A DNA stretch of 64,000 nucleotides from Pyxidicoccus parkwaysis (GTDB lineage: Bacteria > Myxococcota > Myxococcia > Myxococcales > Myxococcaceae): assembly GCF_017301735.1 (NCBI RefSeq), contig NZ_CP071090.1:9228001-9292000 (forward strand), given 5' to 3'. Made by a program: the position numbers and the translations under genes. The notes under the pieces are model-generated. The model had not been told where the DNA came from. It ran no database searches and worked only from the letters and a program-made list of their open reading frames with translations. Of this stretch, positions 24,472 through 33,472 are shown piece by piece (within the stretch, counting starts at the first letter, position 1; each line of letters opens with the position of its first letter).

Positions 24472-25458
24472 ATGAAAGCAGTGCGGTTCTCGACCTTCGG
24501 TCATCCCTTGAAGGTGGTGGAGGTGGTGGAGGAGCCGGACGCGGCGCTGAAGCCGGGCGAGGCCCGGCTGGAGGTGCTGGCCACGCCCATCAACCCTTCC
24601 GACCTGCTCACCCTCACCGGCCAGTACGGCCAGCTCCCCAAGCTTCCCGCCACCCCCGGCAACGAGGGCGTGGGCCGCGTGGTGGAGGTGAAGGACTCCA
24701 CCGCCGTGCGAGTGGGAGATGTCGTGTTCCTGCCGCTCGGCGCGGGCACGTGGCGCACCCAGCTCGTCGCGCCCGCGGACACGCTGGTGCCGCTGCCCCC
24801 GGGCACGGACGTGAAGCAGGCGTCGATGATGTTCATCAACCCGCCCACCGCGGACATCATGCTGCGGCAGTTCGTCACCCTGCAGCCCGGGGAGTGGGTG
24901 CTGCAGAACGCCGCCAACTCGGCGGTGGGGCGCTACGTCATCTCCCTGGCGAAGCTGGCCGGGTACAAGACGCTGAACGTGGTGCGCCGCGAGGAGCTGG
25001 CCCCGGAGCTGAAGGGGCTGGGCGCGGACGTGGTGCTAGTGGACGGCGAGGACCTGCCCGAGCGCGTGCGAGAGGCGACGGGCGGCGCGAAGGTGCGGCT
25101 CGCGCTCGACGCGGTGGGCGGTGACTCGACGATGCGCCTGGGCGACTCGCTCGCCACGGGTGGTGTGGTGGTGAACTACGGCGTCATGAGCGGCAAGGGG
25201 CCAAAGCTGTCCGCGGCGGCCAGCATCTTCAAGGACATCACCCTGCGCGGCTTCTGGCTGGTGCTGTGGATGAAGCGCACGCCGCGCGAGGAGCAGCGCG
25301 CCCTCTTCGCCCGGCTCGCGGGGCTGGTGGCCAACGGCACCCTGCAGACGCCGGTGGAGGGCACCTTCACGCTGGACGACATCAAGGACGCGCTCGCGCG
25401 AGGCATGGAAGGCGGCCGCGCCGGCAAGGTGCTGCTCACCCCGAATGGAAAGGTCTGA
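24472..25458 (+). CDS. MDR-family 2-enoyl thioester reductase-like protein
   Basis: 328 residues from ATG 24472 (GGAG upstream). It is a medium-chain dehydrogenase without zinc ligands. INPSDLLTLTGQYG, PATPGNEGVGRVVEV and especially LQNAANSAVGRYVISLAKLAGYKTLNVVR correspond to the mitochondrial/bacterial enoyl reductase (Etr1/MECR) subgroup, which reduces trans-2-enoyl-CoA or -ACP with NADPH. The Rossmann glycine motif is NSAVGR. The next gene, an SDR, starts 3 bp after its stop, so the pair forms an operon that may reduce enoyl and keto groups of a lipid or xenobiotic. Confidence 0.88.
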   Translation: MKAVRFSTFGHPLKVVEVVEEPDAALKPGEARLEVLATPINPSDLLTLTGQYGQLPKLPATPGNEGVGRVVEVKDSTAVRVGDVVFLPLGAGTWRTQLVAPADTLVPLPPGTDVKQASMMFINPPTADIMLRQFVTLQPGEWVLQNAANSAVGRYVISLAKLAGYKTLNVVRREELAPELKGLGADVVLVDGEDLPERVREATGGAKVRLALDAVGGDSTMRLGDSLATGGVVVNYGVMSGKGPKLSAAASIFKDITLRGFWLVLWMKRTPREEQRALFARLAGLVANGTLQTPVEGTFTLDDIKDALARGMEGGRAGKVLLTPNGKV

Positions 25459-25461
25459 GCC

Positions 25462-26235
25462 ATGAAGCGAGTCGAAGGCAAGGTGGCGCTGGTGACGGGC
25501 GGCGCCGGTGGGCTGGGCAGCGCGGCGGCGCGGATGCTCGCGCGCGAGGGCGCGAAGGTGGTGGTGACGGACCGCAAGGAGCGCGAGCAGGACGGGCTCG
25601 CGGTGGCCGCGTCGCTCGGTGACGGCGCGGGGCTCTTCGTTCCGCTGGACGTGACGAAGGAGGCGGACTGGGCGGCCGCCATGGAGCGCACGCTGGCGCA
25701 CTTCGGCCGGCTGGACGTGCTGCTCAACAACGCGGGCATGGGCATTCCCAAGGACATCGAGTCGCTCTCCCTGGAGGAGTGGCGACTCGTGCACGCCGTC
25801 AACCTGGACGGCGTGTTCCTGGGCTGCAAGCACGCCATCAAGGCGATGCGTCAGAGTGGGGCGAAGGGCTCCATCATCAACGTGTCGTCGGTGGCGGGCC
25901 TGCAGGGCACGCCCACCATCGTCGCGTATGGCTCGGCGAAGGGCGCGGTGCGCATGCTCACCAAGTCGGTGGCCCTGCACTGCGCGTACAAGGGCTATGG
26001 CATCCGCTGCAACTCCATCCACCCCACGTTCATCGAGACGGACATGGTGGACGCGCTGGCGAAGAGCAGCGGAGCCCCGGCCAAGGCGCGAGCAAACATG
26101 GCGCGCAGCATTCCGCTGGGCCACCTGGGCGAGCCGGATGACATCGCGCACGCCGTCGTCTACCTCGCCTCGGACGAGTCGAAGCTGATGACGGGCGCGG
26201 AGTTCGTCCTCGACGGAGGTGCTACCGCGCAGTGA
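25462..26235 (+). CDS. SDR-family oxidoreductase (3-hydroxysteroid-dehydrogenase-like)
   Basis: 257 residues of classical SDR. TGGAGGLG at residues 12-19 binds NAD(P), LLNNAG follows, the catalytic Ser is in INVSS and YGSAK provides Tyr and Lys. The C-terminus carries HPTFIETDMV and the usual TGAEFVLDGG end. Closest in type to 3-alpha/3-beta-hydroxysteroid and cyclopentanol dehydrogenases. Its start is 3 bp after the enoyl reductase stop. A GC-rich hairpin 18 bp downstream may end the operon. Confidence 0.9.
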   Translation: MKRVEGKVALVTGGAGGLGSAAARMLAREGAKVVVTDRKEREQDGLAVAASLGDGAGLFVPLDVTKEADWAAAMERTLAHFGRLDVLLNNAGMGIPKDIESLSLEEWRLVHAVNLDGVFLGCKHAIKAMRQSGAKGSIINVSSVAGLQGTPTIVAYGSAKGAVRMLTKSVALHCAYKGYGIRCNSIHPTFIETDMVDALAKSSGAPAKARANMARSIPLGHLGEPDDIAHAVVYLASDESKLMTGAEFVLDGGATAQ

Positions 26236-26252
26236 TGTGTAGCGATGGGGAT

Positions 26253-26274
26253 GGCGCCCGGAAACACGGGCGCC
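26253..26274. terminator. Hairpin after the enoyl reductase/SDR operon
   Basis: GGCGCCCG (26253-26260), six-base loop, CGGGCGCC (26267-26274), then CCCCTT. A strong stem without a real T run, placed between convergent genes. Confidence 0.55.
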
Positions 26275-26293
26275 CCCCTTGTGCGACGGACCT

Positions 26294-26425
26294 CTCGCGA
26301 CCGCCATCCGGACGGCTGGCTGGCGATGACACCGCCGGACGGTGTGCCTCGCCGCGCTCCTGCTCGCGCATGAGCCCGCCATTCGGGCGCCATGCGAGCG
26401 ATGACATCGCCCGACGGAGTGCTTA
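26294..26425. repeat. Two diverged tandem units abutting a gene end
   Basis: Unit 1 (26294-26362) and unit 2 (26363-26425) share CTCGCG..., CCATCCGG/CCATTCGG and GCGATGACAxCGCCxGACGG. Unit 2 ends with the stop codon of the minus-strand gene that follows, and the next genic bases again begin CTCGCGCATGA. They are decayed tandem copies next to the gene end. Confidence 0.65.
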
Positions 26426-27814
26426 CTCGCGCATGACCTGAGCGGCCTTCAGGACACGAACCATTTCCTCGGCGCCTGCGGCCTTCTTCTCCGCCAGCGC
26501 GCGCAGCTTCGCGGCCACCTGCGGCGTGAGTGACTCCATCAGCGCATCCCGGAGCGAGTCCCGACTGAAACCCGGGGCCGCCAGCGCCGGGCCGAGCAGC
26601 GCCAGGGCCCGCAGGTCCTTCAGCCGCACCAGTGCCGCGGTGGCGTCCGGAAGGACGCGGGGACACTTGCGCGCGACCTGGTGCGCCAGGTCCGCGGCCT
26701 CGCGCCCCTTCACGAAGCCGAGCAGCCTCACCGGTGAGATGCTGCCAGCGTCCCGGCAGAACGCGGCCTGGAGGATGGCCGCCTTCGCCTCCGGGGCGCC
26801 CTGCCGCGCCGCCGCCTCCAGCAGCTCCTCCTGCACGAAGAACTGCTCCGTCTGGAAGGTCACCTTCACCGGCACGGTGAAGCCCGCGTTGACGAGCGTC
26901 GCCGCGACCTGATTGCGCTGGTTCTCGGGATAGTGCTCCAGGTCCTTCACCGCCCGCGCGCCGGCCGCCTGCCGGGCTCCCTTGGCGGCCCACTGCTCGG
27001 TGGCTACCGGAATCAGCAGCTCGCGCACGTAGCGGCCGCGCTCGGCCACGGCTTCATAGAGCGCCACCGCGCAGCCGGGGAGCACGTCCAGCGACTCGCC
27101 CGGCCCGGCGTTCACTGGGACTCGCAGCTCGTCACCGGTGCGGGACCAGCCCTGCACCGTCGCGGTGCCCGACGCCAGCAGTTCCACCCAGTGGGGGTCG
27201 ACCTGGGAAGGCTCCTCGCACGTCTTCGCGTCCCGTAGCGCCTGGGCGCGCTCGGACAGGGGCTTGAGCAGCTCGCTCAACGACGCCGCCTTCGCGCGGT
27301 CCAGCTGCATCACACAGCCCACGAAGTTGGTGGCCCAGAGGACGAGCCACGGTTCCTGCTCCTTGCCCATCCGCTCCACGGCGCCGGGCAGCGCGTCGGG
27401 CACGGCCTCCGCGGCCAGCAGCGCCAGGGCCCGGTCGAACGGCTCCGCTGAGGTCTCCGCGCGCTGACGCAGTTCCTTGGACTGCACCAGCATCTTGAGG
27501 GCCAGCTGCGACAGCTTCTCCGGCAGGCGGGACTGCGCCGCCAGCCCATTCATGCTCATGCGGTGCATGAGGAACATGGGGCACATCCGCTGGCCCGCGG
27601 CCATCGCCAGCGCCCGCTCCTCGCCGTTCACTCGCGCCAGCTTCGTCAGCACGTCATACGCGGAGGCGCCACCCTGGAGCAGCGTGGCCTCCGCCGCCTC
27701 GCCCTTGCCCGGCTTGTCGAGCGTGTACGCGGCCCGCCACAGCGCGGCGTCATCCACGGCATGCGCCGTCCCCGCGAGCAGGAGGACAGCGACGAACAGG
27801 GAGAGGCGGTGCAT
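26423..27814 (-). CDS. Hypothetical secreted helical-repeat protein
   Basis: 463 residues from ATG 27814 (GGAGG upstream). A Sec signal peptide (LSLFVAVLLLAGTAHA) precedes an all-helical protein, with segments that look like HEAT/Armadillo-type repeats (ALALLAAEAVPDALPGAVERMG; LLEAAARQGAPEAKAAILQAAF; RLLGFVKGREAADLAHQVAR). About five Cys are scattered (RMCPMF, CVMQL, TCEEP, PGCAV, FCRD). It should be periplasmic or secreted. I recognise no specific family and no active site. Confidence 0.8.
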   Translation of the reverse strand: MHRLSLFVAVLLLAGTAHAVDDAALWRAAYTLDKPGKGEAAEATLLQGGASAYDVLTKLARVNGEERALAMAAGQRMCPMFLMHRMSMNGLAAQSRLPEKLSQLALKMLVQSKELRQRAETSAEPFDRALALLAAEAVPDALPGAVERMGKEQEPWLVLWATNFVGCVMQLDRAKAASLSELLKPLSERAQALRDAKTCEEPSQVDPHWVELLASGTATVQGWSRTGDELRVPVNAGPGESLDVLPGCAVALYEAVAERGRYVRELLIPVATEQWAAKGARQAAGARAVKDLEHYPENQRNQVAATLVNAGFTVPVKVTFQTEQFFVQEELLEAAARQGAPEAKAAILQAAFCRDAGSISPVRLLGFVKGREAADLAHQVARKCPRVLPDATAALVRLKDLRALALLGPALAAPGFSRDSLRDALMESLTPQVAAKLRALAEKKAAGAEEMVRVLKAAQVMRE

Positions 27815-27996
27815 GGAAACCTCCGCGTGCGGCAACACGTTTGCAATGGTCTATCAGGAATCACCAACCGCATCCCAGACGTGAGGGTGCTCCATGCCCT
27901 CGCCTCGCGGTGGCCAGAGCCCTCCACCGCGGCACGAATCGAGACCGACTGCCCGGAATGGCGAAGCGCATGCATCGCGCTTCGCCAGTGCCCCCG

Positions 27997-28245
27997 TCAT
28001 GCACGAAGCACGGGCCCGCGCCCTCGCGAGGAGCGCACGGTGGCGCACGGCGCGCAGACCCTCAGCTCACGGACAATCTGCGGGCCCTCACCGCCCGGGT
28101 CATCCCTCCACTTCCTGCGCTTGCGCTCGGTGTAGGGCTGGGATGCGGCGCGGAACGGGAACTCGGTGTGCCTCGTGGCCACGGTGATGAGCTGGCTGGA
28201 CACACCCGGACCGACGGACTTCCGACACGACTGACAACGAAACAT
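27997..28245 (-). CDS. Small zinc-ribbon protein
   Basis: 82 residues from ATG 28245. Two CxxC pairs (CQSC at residues 4-7 and CAPC near 68-71) predict a zinc ribbon. Between them is a basic, aromatic segment (PYTERKRRKWRDDPGGEG, then QIVRELRVC) like that of short uncharacterised zinc-ribbon proteins I associate with myxobacteria. No ribosome site is obvious, and the remaining C-terminal residues are Arg-rich. It is probably a nucleic-acid or protein-binding protein. The 182 bp between this gene and the secreted protein upstream of 27815 hold nothing recognisable. In the 286 bp on its 5' side (28246-28531) only a small CCGGCC/GGCCGG hairpin (about 28302-28326) is seen. Confidence 0.65.
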   Translation of the reverse strand: MFRCQSCRKSVGPGVSSQLITVATRHTEFPFRAASQPYTERKRRKWRDDPGGEGPQIVRELRVCAPCATVRSSRGRGPVLRA

Positions 28246-28531
28246 CACAACAGCCAAGGCACTGCGAGCCCGCGGGGTGGCTGAATCCCCGAGGGACGGG
28301 TGACCGGCCTCGAAAGACAGACGGCCGGAATGGCGAGACCCACCGGGCCTCGCAAGCGTGTGAGCTGGAATTTGAAATCGTCGCGAGCCGCTCACGCCGT
28401 GCTGCCATGAGGCGGCGCCGGGAGGGTTCAGCTCAAGCGGTGGAGAAAGTCACGCGAGAGGCGCTGCGGCGCCACGTCGAGAGGATGCGCGCAAGGTAAT
28501 GACACCTCGCGCGCCCGTCAAGCCACCCTCG

Positions 28532-29071
28532 TCAGAACGAGAACGTCGTCGCGAGGTCCACCGTGCCCGTCGCCCCGGAGGACTCCAGCCCCACCAGGTG
28601 CGCCTGCAACGTCCCCTGGAACCGGTACGACACCACGCTGCCGCTGTTCCCGTACTCCTCCACCTGCGTGAGGGTCATCTTGCAGCTCCCTCGCAGGGAG
28701 GCGCCCGACCGCGGGTCCTCGTAATACGCATACCAGGCCTTCGAGCCCTGACGGACCGACACACCACAGTCCATCTCGGTGCTCGGACCGTCGAACACCC
28801 CCACCGAAGGCCTACCATTCACCGAGGGACGAATGATCATCACGGGCGCCGAGCCCGGCGCCGTCTCCAGCGTGAGGGTGAAGTCATCACTGGCGCCGAA
28901 GTAGACGAGCGTCGCGTCCGCGCACCCGGGCGTTCCCGTCACCGCGCCCGACACCGTGACGTCGCAGACCACCCGGGGCGGCGGCTCGTTCGAGCCCTCG
29001 TCGTCACCGCCGCCGCCACAGCTCACGAGCAGCGCCGTGCCCAGCCACATCACTCCCAGGATTCTTCTCAC
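28532..29071 (-). CDS. Hypothetical lipoprotein
   Basis: 179 residues from GTG 29071, chosen because GGAGG lies six bases upstream; a GTG at 29086 is a weaker alternative. The lipobox LLVSC (Cys ~18) is followed by a Gly/Asp-rich linker. The mature domain is beta-rich with three further Cys (VVCDVTVSG, GCADA, MDCGV, GSCKM). No family is recognised. Its fold may be a small Ig-like sandwich. Confidence 0.78.
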   Translation of the reverse strand: MRRILGVMWLGTALLVSCGGGGDDEGSNEPPPRVVCDVTVSGAVTGTPGCADATLVYFGASDDFTLTLETAPGSAPVMIIRPSVNGRPSVGVFDGPSTEMDCGVSVRQGSKAWYAYYEDPRSGASLRGSCKMTLTQVEEYGNSGSVVSYRFQGTLQAHLVGLESSGATGTVDLATTFSF

Positions 29072-29116
29072 TCGAGCCTCCGCCACCGAGAACGTGCGGC
29101 GAACGCTACCCCGACC

Positions 29117-29602
29117 TCACAGACGCTGAAACATCACGTGCAGTCCCACCAGCCCGTGCCTCGGGTGAGCGAAGGCCTCGGGTACCGTGCCGATGATGCG
29201 GAAGCCGAGCTCCAGCCACAGCCGCACCGCCGCCGTGTTCGTCTCCACCACCGCGTTGAACTGGACGCCGTGGTAACCCGCCGCGCGCGCCCAGCCGAGC
29301 ATGTGCTCGCCCAGCGCCCTGCCCACACCGCGCCCGCGGTGCGCCGGGTCCACCATGAAGCTCGCCGTCGCCACGTGCGCGCCCCGGCCCGGCCGGTTCG
29401 GCCCCATCTTCGCCGAGCCGAGAATCACATCGCCGTCCACGGCCACCACCGTCCGACCCGGCGGCTCCTCCATCCACCACGTCCGGGCTGCCTCCAACGA
29501 CAGCCCGTCCGGGTACGCGTACGTCTCCCCCGCCGCGACGATGGCGGAGAAGAACGGGTAGATGTGGGGCCAATCTCGCGCGTCAGCGTTCCGGATGTGC
29601 AT
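29117..29602 (-). CDS. GNAT-family N-acetyltransferase
   Basis: 161 residues. The GNAT acetyl-CoA site is visible as VDPAHRGRGVGRALGEHML (motif A, RGRGVG), followed by NTAAVRLWLELGF (motif B). Sequence trends match phosphinothricin-type or YhhY-type acetyltransferases, but the substrate cannot be assigned. It lies 7 bp downstream of the 435-residue gene, so the two are probably co-transcribed. Confidence 0.9.
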   Translation of the reverse strand: MHIRNADARDWPHIYPFFSAIVAAGETYAYPDGLSLEAARTWWMEEPPGRTVVAVDGDVILGSAKMGPNRPGRGAHVATASFMVDPAHRGRGVGRALGEHMLGWARAAGYHGVQFNAVVETNTAAVRLWLELGFRIIGTVPEAFAHPRHGLVGLHVMFQRL

Positions 29603-29609
29603 GGGCCTC

Positions 29610-30917
29610 TCAGACCAGCTCGCGCAGGTTCTTCTCGGCGATTCGAGTCAGCGCCACCACGCGCTTGTAGAGCCAGTGGCCGAAGGGAACGATGCGCTCG
29701 GGCTTCGCCAGCCTCGGCAGCTTCTCGAGGGTGTCGCTGAACGGGATGACGGCAAACTCGCCCGTGGGCGAGCTCACGCGCCGGTCCAGCGCCCAGGACC
29801 GGTCCTGGTGCTGGCCGCCGTGGAACACGAAGAGGTCCTCGAGCTCCTCGTTGCCCGTGGCTTCCACCAGGCCGTCCGTCGAGTAGCCGCTGTCGCTGTC
29901 GACCTCCAGGCAGCTCCAGCCTCCGCCCGTCACGTCGCCGCAGTAGAACATCTCCAGCCCCAGGTCCGCCGTGCCGTCGAGAATCCAGGTGATGGAGCCA
30001 TACACGTCCGCGAAGTAGTCCCAGCTCGACTCACGCTTCTTCGGCTTGCGCGGCTTCGCCTTCGCCCAGCGCCCGACGCGCGCCTTGTGCATGCGCAGAA
30101 AGAACGCGTCATGCCCCTCGACCGAGGCCACGCGCTTGCGGTCCTTCTTCAGGTCCAGGCACTCGGTGACGAAGTGTGCCTCCGGGATTCGCTCGTGCAG
30201 GTCCTTCAGCATCGCGATGGCCGCGTCCACGGCCTCGTAGGCGTCCTTCGGCTTCGGGACGGGCGCCCGCTTCGGCAGGGGCTTGCGCGCGGGAGCGCCC
30301 TTCGCGGGCTTGGGCTCGGGATTGGGGTGCTCGGAAGTCTGCAGTTCGATGAGGCTCAGCTTGAGCCCGGCCTTCTCCTTCGCGCGGATGCGCTTCTCCG
30401 CGAGCGCGATGGCGGCCTCGTGGCTCGGAGCGGAGGTCTTCTCGCGCACGTCCTCGACGAGGACATCGCCGTGGACCTCCACCGTCCATGAGGTGTGCGG
30501 CTTCGCCCGGTAGTACTCACGCCGCGTCGCGAGCGTCTTCGTCGCGTTCCACGGGAAGCCATCCCTGAAGCCGAGCGCCCGGTAGCGCGCGAGCAGCGGC
30601 TCCACCTCCGAAGGGGCGATGCGCGTCGTCAGGTGCGCGCCGTTCAGCACGCCCCGGCGGACCACGGCCTGTTCGCCACGAAGCTCCACGTCCACGAAGA
30701 GCTGCTCACGCACCTTGTAGAGCGTGAAGCGCCCGGTGACGGGCGCCTTGGTCTCGTGCGCCTTCTTGTCCTCCTTGTAGAGGACGCCGTCGCTCCACAC
30801 GCGCATCGCATGGGAGTCCACGAAGAACCAGACCTCGTCCTTCGTCTCGATTCGCGGCTCGACGTTGTAGATGGGCTCGCCACCGTTGAGCTGCTGGATG
30901 CGCTTCATGTCAGGCAT
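29610..30917 (-). CDS. Conserved hypothetical protein with basic linker
   Basis: 435 residues (ATG 30917, or ATG 30908 three codons later). Cytoplasmic, no signal. The N-terminal half has two similar beta-rich blocks; the block around YYRAKPHTSWTVEVHG...HEAAIALAEKRIRAKEKAG resembles the end of a WGR domain, in which an Ala/Glu helix follows the sheet. A Lys/Pro-rich linker follows (about 205-240), then a 190-residue domain containing GYSTDGLVEATGNEELEDLFVFHGG, similar in style to SMI1/SUKH-like globular proteins. Function unknown. It is the first of a two-gene unit with the GNAT gene. Confidence 0.75.
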   Translation of the reverse strand: MPDMKRIQQLNGGEPIYNVEPRIETKDEVWFFVDSHAMRVWSDGVLYKEDKKAHETKAPVTGRFTLYKVREQLFVDVELRGEQAVVRRGVLNGAHLTTRIAPSEVEPLLARYRALGFRDGFPWNATKTLATRREYYRAKPHTSWTVEVHGDVLVEDVREKTSAPSHEAAIALAEKRIRAKEKAGLKLSLIELQTSEHPNPEPKPAKGAPARKPLPKRAPVPKPKDAYEAVDAAIAMLKDLHERIPEAHFVTECLDLKKDRKRVASVEGHDAFFLRMHKARVGRWAKAKPRKPKKRESSWDYFADVYGSITWILDGTADLGLEMFYCGDVTGGGWSCLEVDSDSGYSTDGLVEATGNEELEDLFVFHGGQHQDRSWALDRRVSSPTGEFAVIPFSDTLEKLPRLAKPERIVPFGHWLYKRVVALTRIAEKNLRELV

Positions 30918-30964
30918 GCCACGACTCGTACTTCACCCGGCGGGCCCTGCACATCCTCAATCGC

Positions 30965-32284
30965 TCAGTACCCCACGTGCAGACGGCCGGGTGGCAGCGC
31001 CGACTCCAGTCGCTTCACCTCCGCCTCGGGGATGCGGTCCAGTCCCAGCTTGAACTGCTTGAGCCTGGCGAGCGGCGCGAGGCCTCCCGGCAGCGCGGAC
31101 AGCTCGCCCTGGAAGAACCCGGCATGTGTCAGCTTCGGCAGCCGCCCGAGCCCGTCCACCAGGAGCTGCACCCGCCCGGGCGTCATCTTGTAGAAGCGCC
31201 ACCACCAGAGCTTCTTCAGCTTCGGCAGCCGCGTCAGCACCTCGGGGAAGTCCTCCAGCGCCATGGCGTCGAGGTACAGCTCCTCCAGCGACGCCAGCTC
31301 GCCGAACGCATCCGGGAGCCGGGTGAGGTTGTTGCAGTAACGCAGGCTCAGCTTCTTCAGCGCGGGGAGGCGGCAGAGCTCCACGGGCAGCGTCTTCAGC
31401 GGCAGGCTCTCCAGGCTGAGGCTCTTCAGCGCTTGAAGCTCGCCGATGCGCGGAGACACCTCCTCGATGTCGTTCGTGTCCAGCGTGAGGCTCTCCAGCC
31501 CGGTGAGGGAGAAGACCTCCTCGGGAATGGCCTTCAGCTTCTTCTGCGCGAGCCCCAGCCGCGTCGCCTTCTCGCCGCGCGCCGCCTTCTCCTTCACGGC
31601 GGCGATGGCCTTCTCCACCGGGCCGAGCCGCGTGTCCGCCAGCACGGGCTTCCCCGCGCGCAGCTTCGCGAGCAGTCCCTTCCGGTCGAGCGTCGAGTCG
31701 ATGACGCCATCCTCGTCCTCGTCCTCCACGTTGAAGGCGCCCGGCAGGAGCGCCTCGTGCGGCTCCAGCGTCTTGCGAGGCCGTCCCGTCGCGGTGAGCT
31801 TGCTGCCCACGAGCGCGTCCACGTCCAGTGCGCCGTACACCTCGATGTGGTGGTGCTCCTCGACGAGGGTGCGCGCCGTCAGCCCGCCTCCGACGCAGAA
31901 GACGTCATCCCCGAGCGAGTCACCGAAGAGGAGCCCCCGAATCCGCGCGTTGCCCGCGATGAACATGGCGGAGAACGTGGCGACGTTCTCCACCTCCAGG
32001 TCTCCCAGCACCACGAGCAAGGTGTGGTCCGCCGCGTGGCCGTCCGAGAGCAGCCCCTTCAGCCGCACGCTGCCGGAGACGACCAGCGGCCGGGGGCCGA
32101 CGACGAGCGAGTCCGCCTCCAGGTCGCCCTCGTGGAAGAGGACGCCCTGCTCGGTGATGCCCTTCCACCACGAGGACAGCTTCTTCCGCCACTCGGGCGT
32201 CACCACCGCCTCCACGCGGGGCCACACGTCCTGCGCGGAGGCTTCGAGCCCCCAGACCTTCACTCCGTCCTGCTTCACCGCCAT
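30965..32284 (-). CDS. Leucine-rich-repeat protein with beta-helix-like N-terminus
   Basis: 439 residues, cytoplasmic. The N-terminal ~180 residues show short hydrophobic repeats (GDLEADSLVVG, SGSVRLKGLLSDG, LGDLEVENVATF, AGNARIRGLLFGD) that look like a right-handed beta-helix or bactofilin-type fold. A stretch of acidic residues (EDEDEDG) and a helical linker follow. Residues ~240-435 are leucine-rich repeats of ~23 residues (for example LTGLESLTLDTNDIEEV, LPALKKLSLRYCNNLTRLP, LASLEELYLDAMALEDFP). It is likely a protein-binding scaffold. It ends 47 bp before the upstream neighbour of the same strand. Confidence 0.85.
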   Translation of the reverse strand: MAVKQDGVKVWGLEASAQDVWPRVEAVVTPEWRKKLSSWWKGITEQGVLFHEGDLEADSLVVGPRPLVVSGSVRLKGLLSDGHAADHTLLVVLGDLEVENVATFSAMFIAGNARIRGLLFGDSLGDDVFCVGGGLTARTLVEEHHHIEVYGALDVDALVGSKLTATGRPRKTLEPHEALLPGAFNVEDEDEDGVIDSTLDRKGLLAKLRAGKPVLADTRLGPVEKAIAAVKEKAARGEKATRLGLAQKKLKAIPEEVFSLTGLESLTLDTNDIEEVSPRIGELQALKSLSLESLPLKTLPVELCRLPALKKLSLRYCNNLTRLPDAFGELASLEELYLDAMALEDFPEVLTRLPKLKKLWWWRFYKMTPGRVQLLVDGLGRLPKLTHAGFFQGELSALPGGLAPLARLKQFKLGLDRIPEAEVKRLESALPPGRLHVGY

Positions 32285-32340
32285 GTCCCGGGTGCTCCCT
32301 TCCGGAAGCCATCAGGCCATGGAGCTGCCAGGAGAGCCAG

Positions 32341-33354
32341 TCAGCGGACGCGCACGACGAGCTTGCCGAAGGGCCCGCGGTCCAGGTGCTCCAGCGCCTG
32401 CGGGAAGTCAGCGAGCGGGTACACGGTGTCGACCACGGGCTTCAGCGCGAGCGCATCCACCGCGCGCACCAGTTCTTCGAGGCCGCGACGGTGCCCCACG
32501 AAGATGCCCTGGATGATTCCGTGACGCTGCATCAGCGGCACGGTGGGGAAGCTCACGCCGAAGCCCTCGAACACGCCGATGAGCGAGATGCGCCCGCCCG
32601 GCGCCAGCGCCTTCGCCGAGCGGCCGAGGTTGTCGCCTCCGGCCAGCTCCAGGATGTAGTCCGCGCCCCGTCCGCCGGTGAGCTCCAGCACCGCTGCGTC
32701 CCACTCCGGCGTGTGACGGCGGTTGAGGCCATGCGCCGCGCCCAGTGCCTTCACCCGCGCGAGCTTGCCCTCGTCACCGGAGAGCGCGATGACCCGCGCG
32801 CCCATGGCGGAGGCGAGCTGCACCGCGAACAGCGACACGCCGCCCGTGCCCTGTGTCACCACCGTCTGCCCCGGCTTCGGCGCGCCCAGGTCCGTCAGCG
32901 CCGTCCACGCGGTGAGCCCCGCGCAGGGCAGCGTGCTCGCCTGCACGTCGTCCAGCGTGGTGGGTGAGGCAACCAGCCAGCCTTCCGGCATGGCCACGTA
33001 CTCGGCCAGCACGCCCGGCGCAGAGGCGCCGAGGCTCCGCATCTCTCGCTGCGGCGGCCCGTCCACCCAGTCCGTCTGGAAGTTGGCCATTACGCGCGCG
33101 CCTTCCTTGAAGCGCCGCGCGCCCGCGCCGGTGGCCACGACTTCGCCTGCCATGTCGGACGTGGGCACGACGGGCTCCTTGATGCCCGCGTAGCCTCCGC
33201 CGTCAATCATGAGATTCTCGCGGTAGTTGAGCGAGACGGCAGAGACGCGCACCAGCACCTCGCCCGCTGCCGGCCTCGGAATCTCGACGTCCGCCAGCTT
33301 CAGGTGCTGCCGGCCGGGCTGCTCCAACCGCCACTGCTTCATCGTGCCGCTCAT
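32341..33354 (-). CDS. Zinc-independent alcohol dehydrogenase/quinone oxidoreductase (MDR)
   Basis: 337 residues from ATG 33354. Medium-chain dehydrogenase fold: AVSLNYRENLMIDGGGY, VPTSDMAGEVVATG, TLPCAGLTAWTAL and the nucleotide motif TQGTGGVSLFAVQLASAMGARVI. Cys and His zinc ligands of classical alcohol dehydrogenases are missing, so it is likely an NADPH-dependent quinone or enone reductase. It is divergent from the LysR gene across 118 bp, the normal layout of a LysR-controlled detoxification enzyme. Confidence 0.9.
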   Translation of the reverse strand: MSGTMKQWRLEQPGRQHLKLADVEIPRPAAGEVLVRVSAVSLNYRENLMIDGGGYAGIKEPVVPTSDMAGEVVATGAGARRFKEGARVMANFQTDWVDGPPQREMRSLGASAPGVLAEYVAMPEGWLVASPTTLDDVQASTLPCAGLTAWTALTDLGAPKPGQTVVTQGTGGVSLFAVQLASAMGARVIALSGDEGKLARVKALGAAHGLNRRHTPEWDAAVLELTGGRGADYILELAGGDNLGRSAKALAPGGRISLIGVFEGFGVSFPTVPLMQRHGIIQGIFVGHRRGLEELVRAVDALALKPVVDTVYPLADFPQALEHLDRGPFGKLVVRVR

Positions 33355-33472
33355 CGTGTGCTCCGCGTCATGCGTGAAAGCCGCGCGCCGGATATAGAGG
33401 CGCGTCTCCTTCTCCAGTGGCGACACTTCGTTGACTCACTGCGGACAGGGAGGCGCCAATCGGAGCCGTGCC

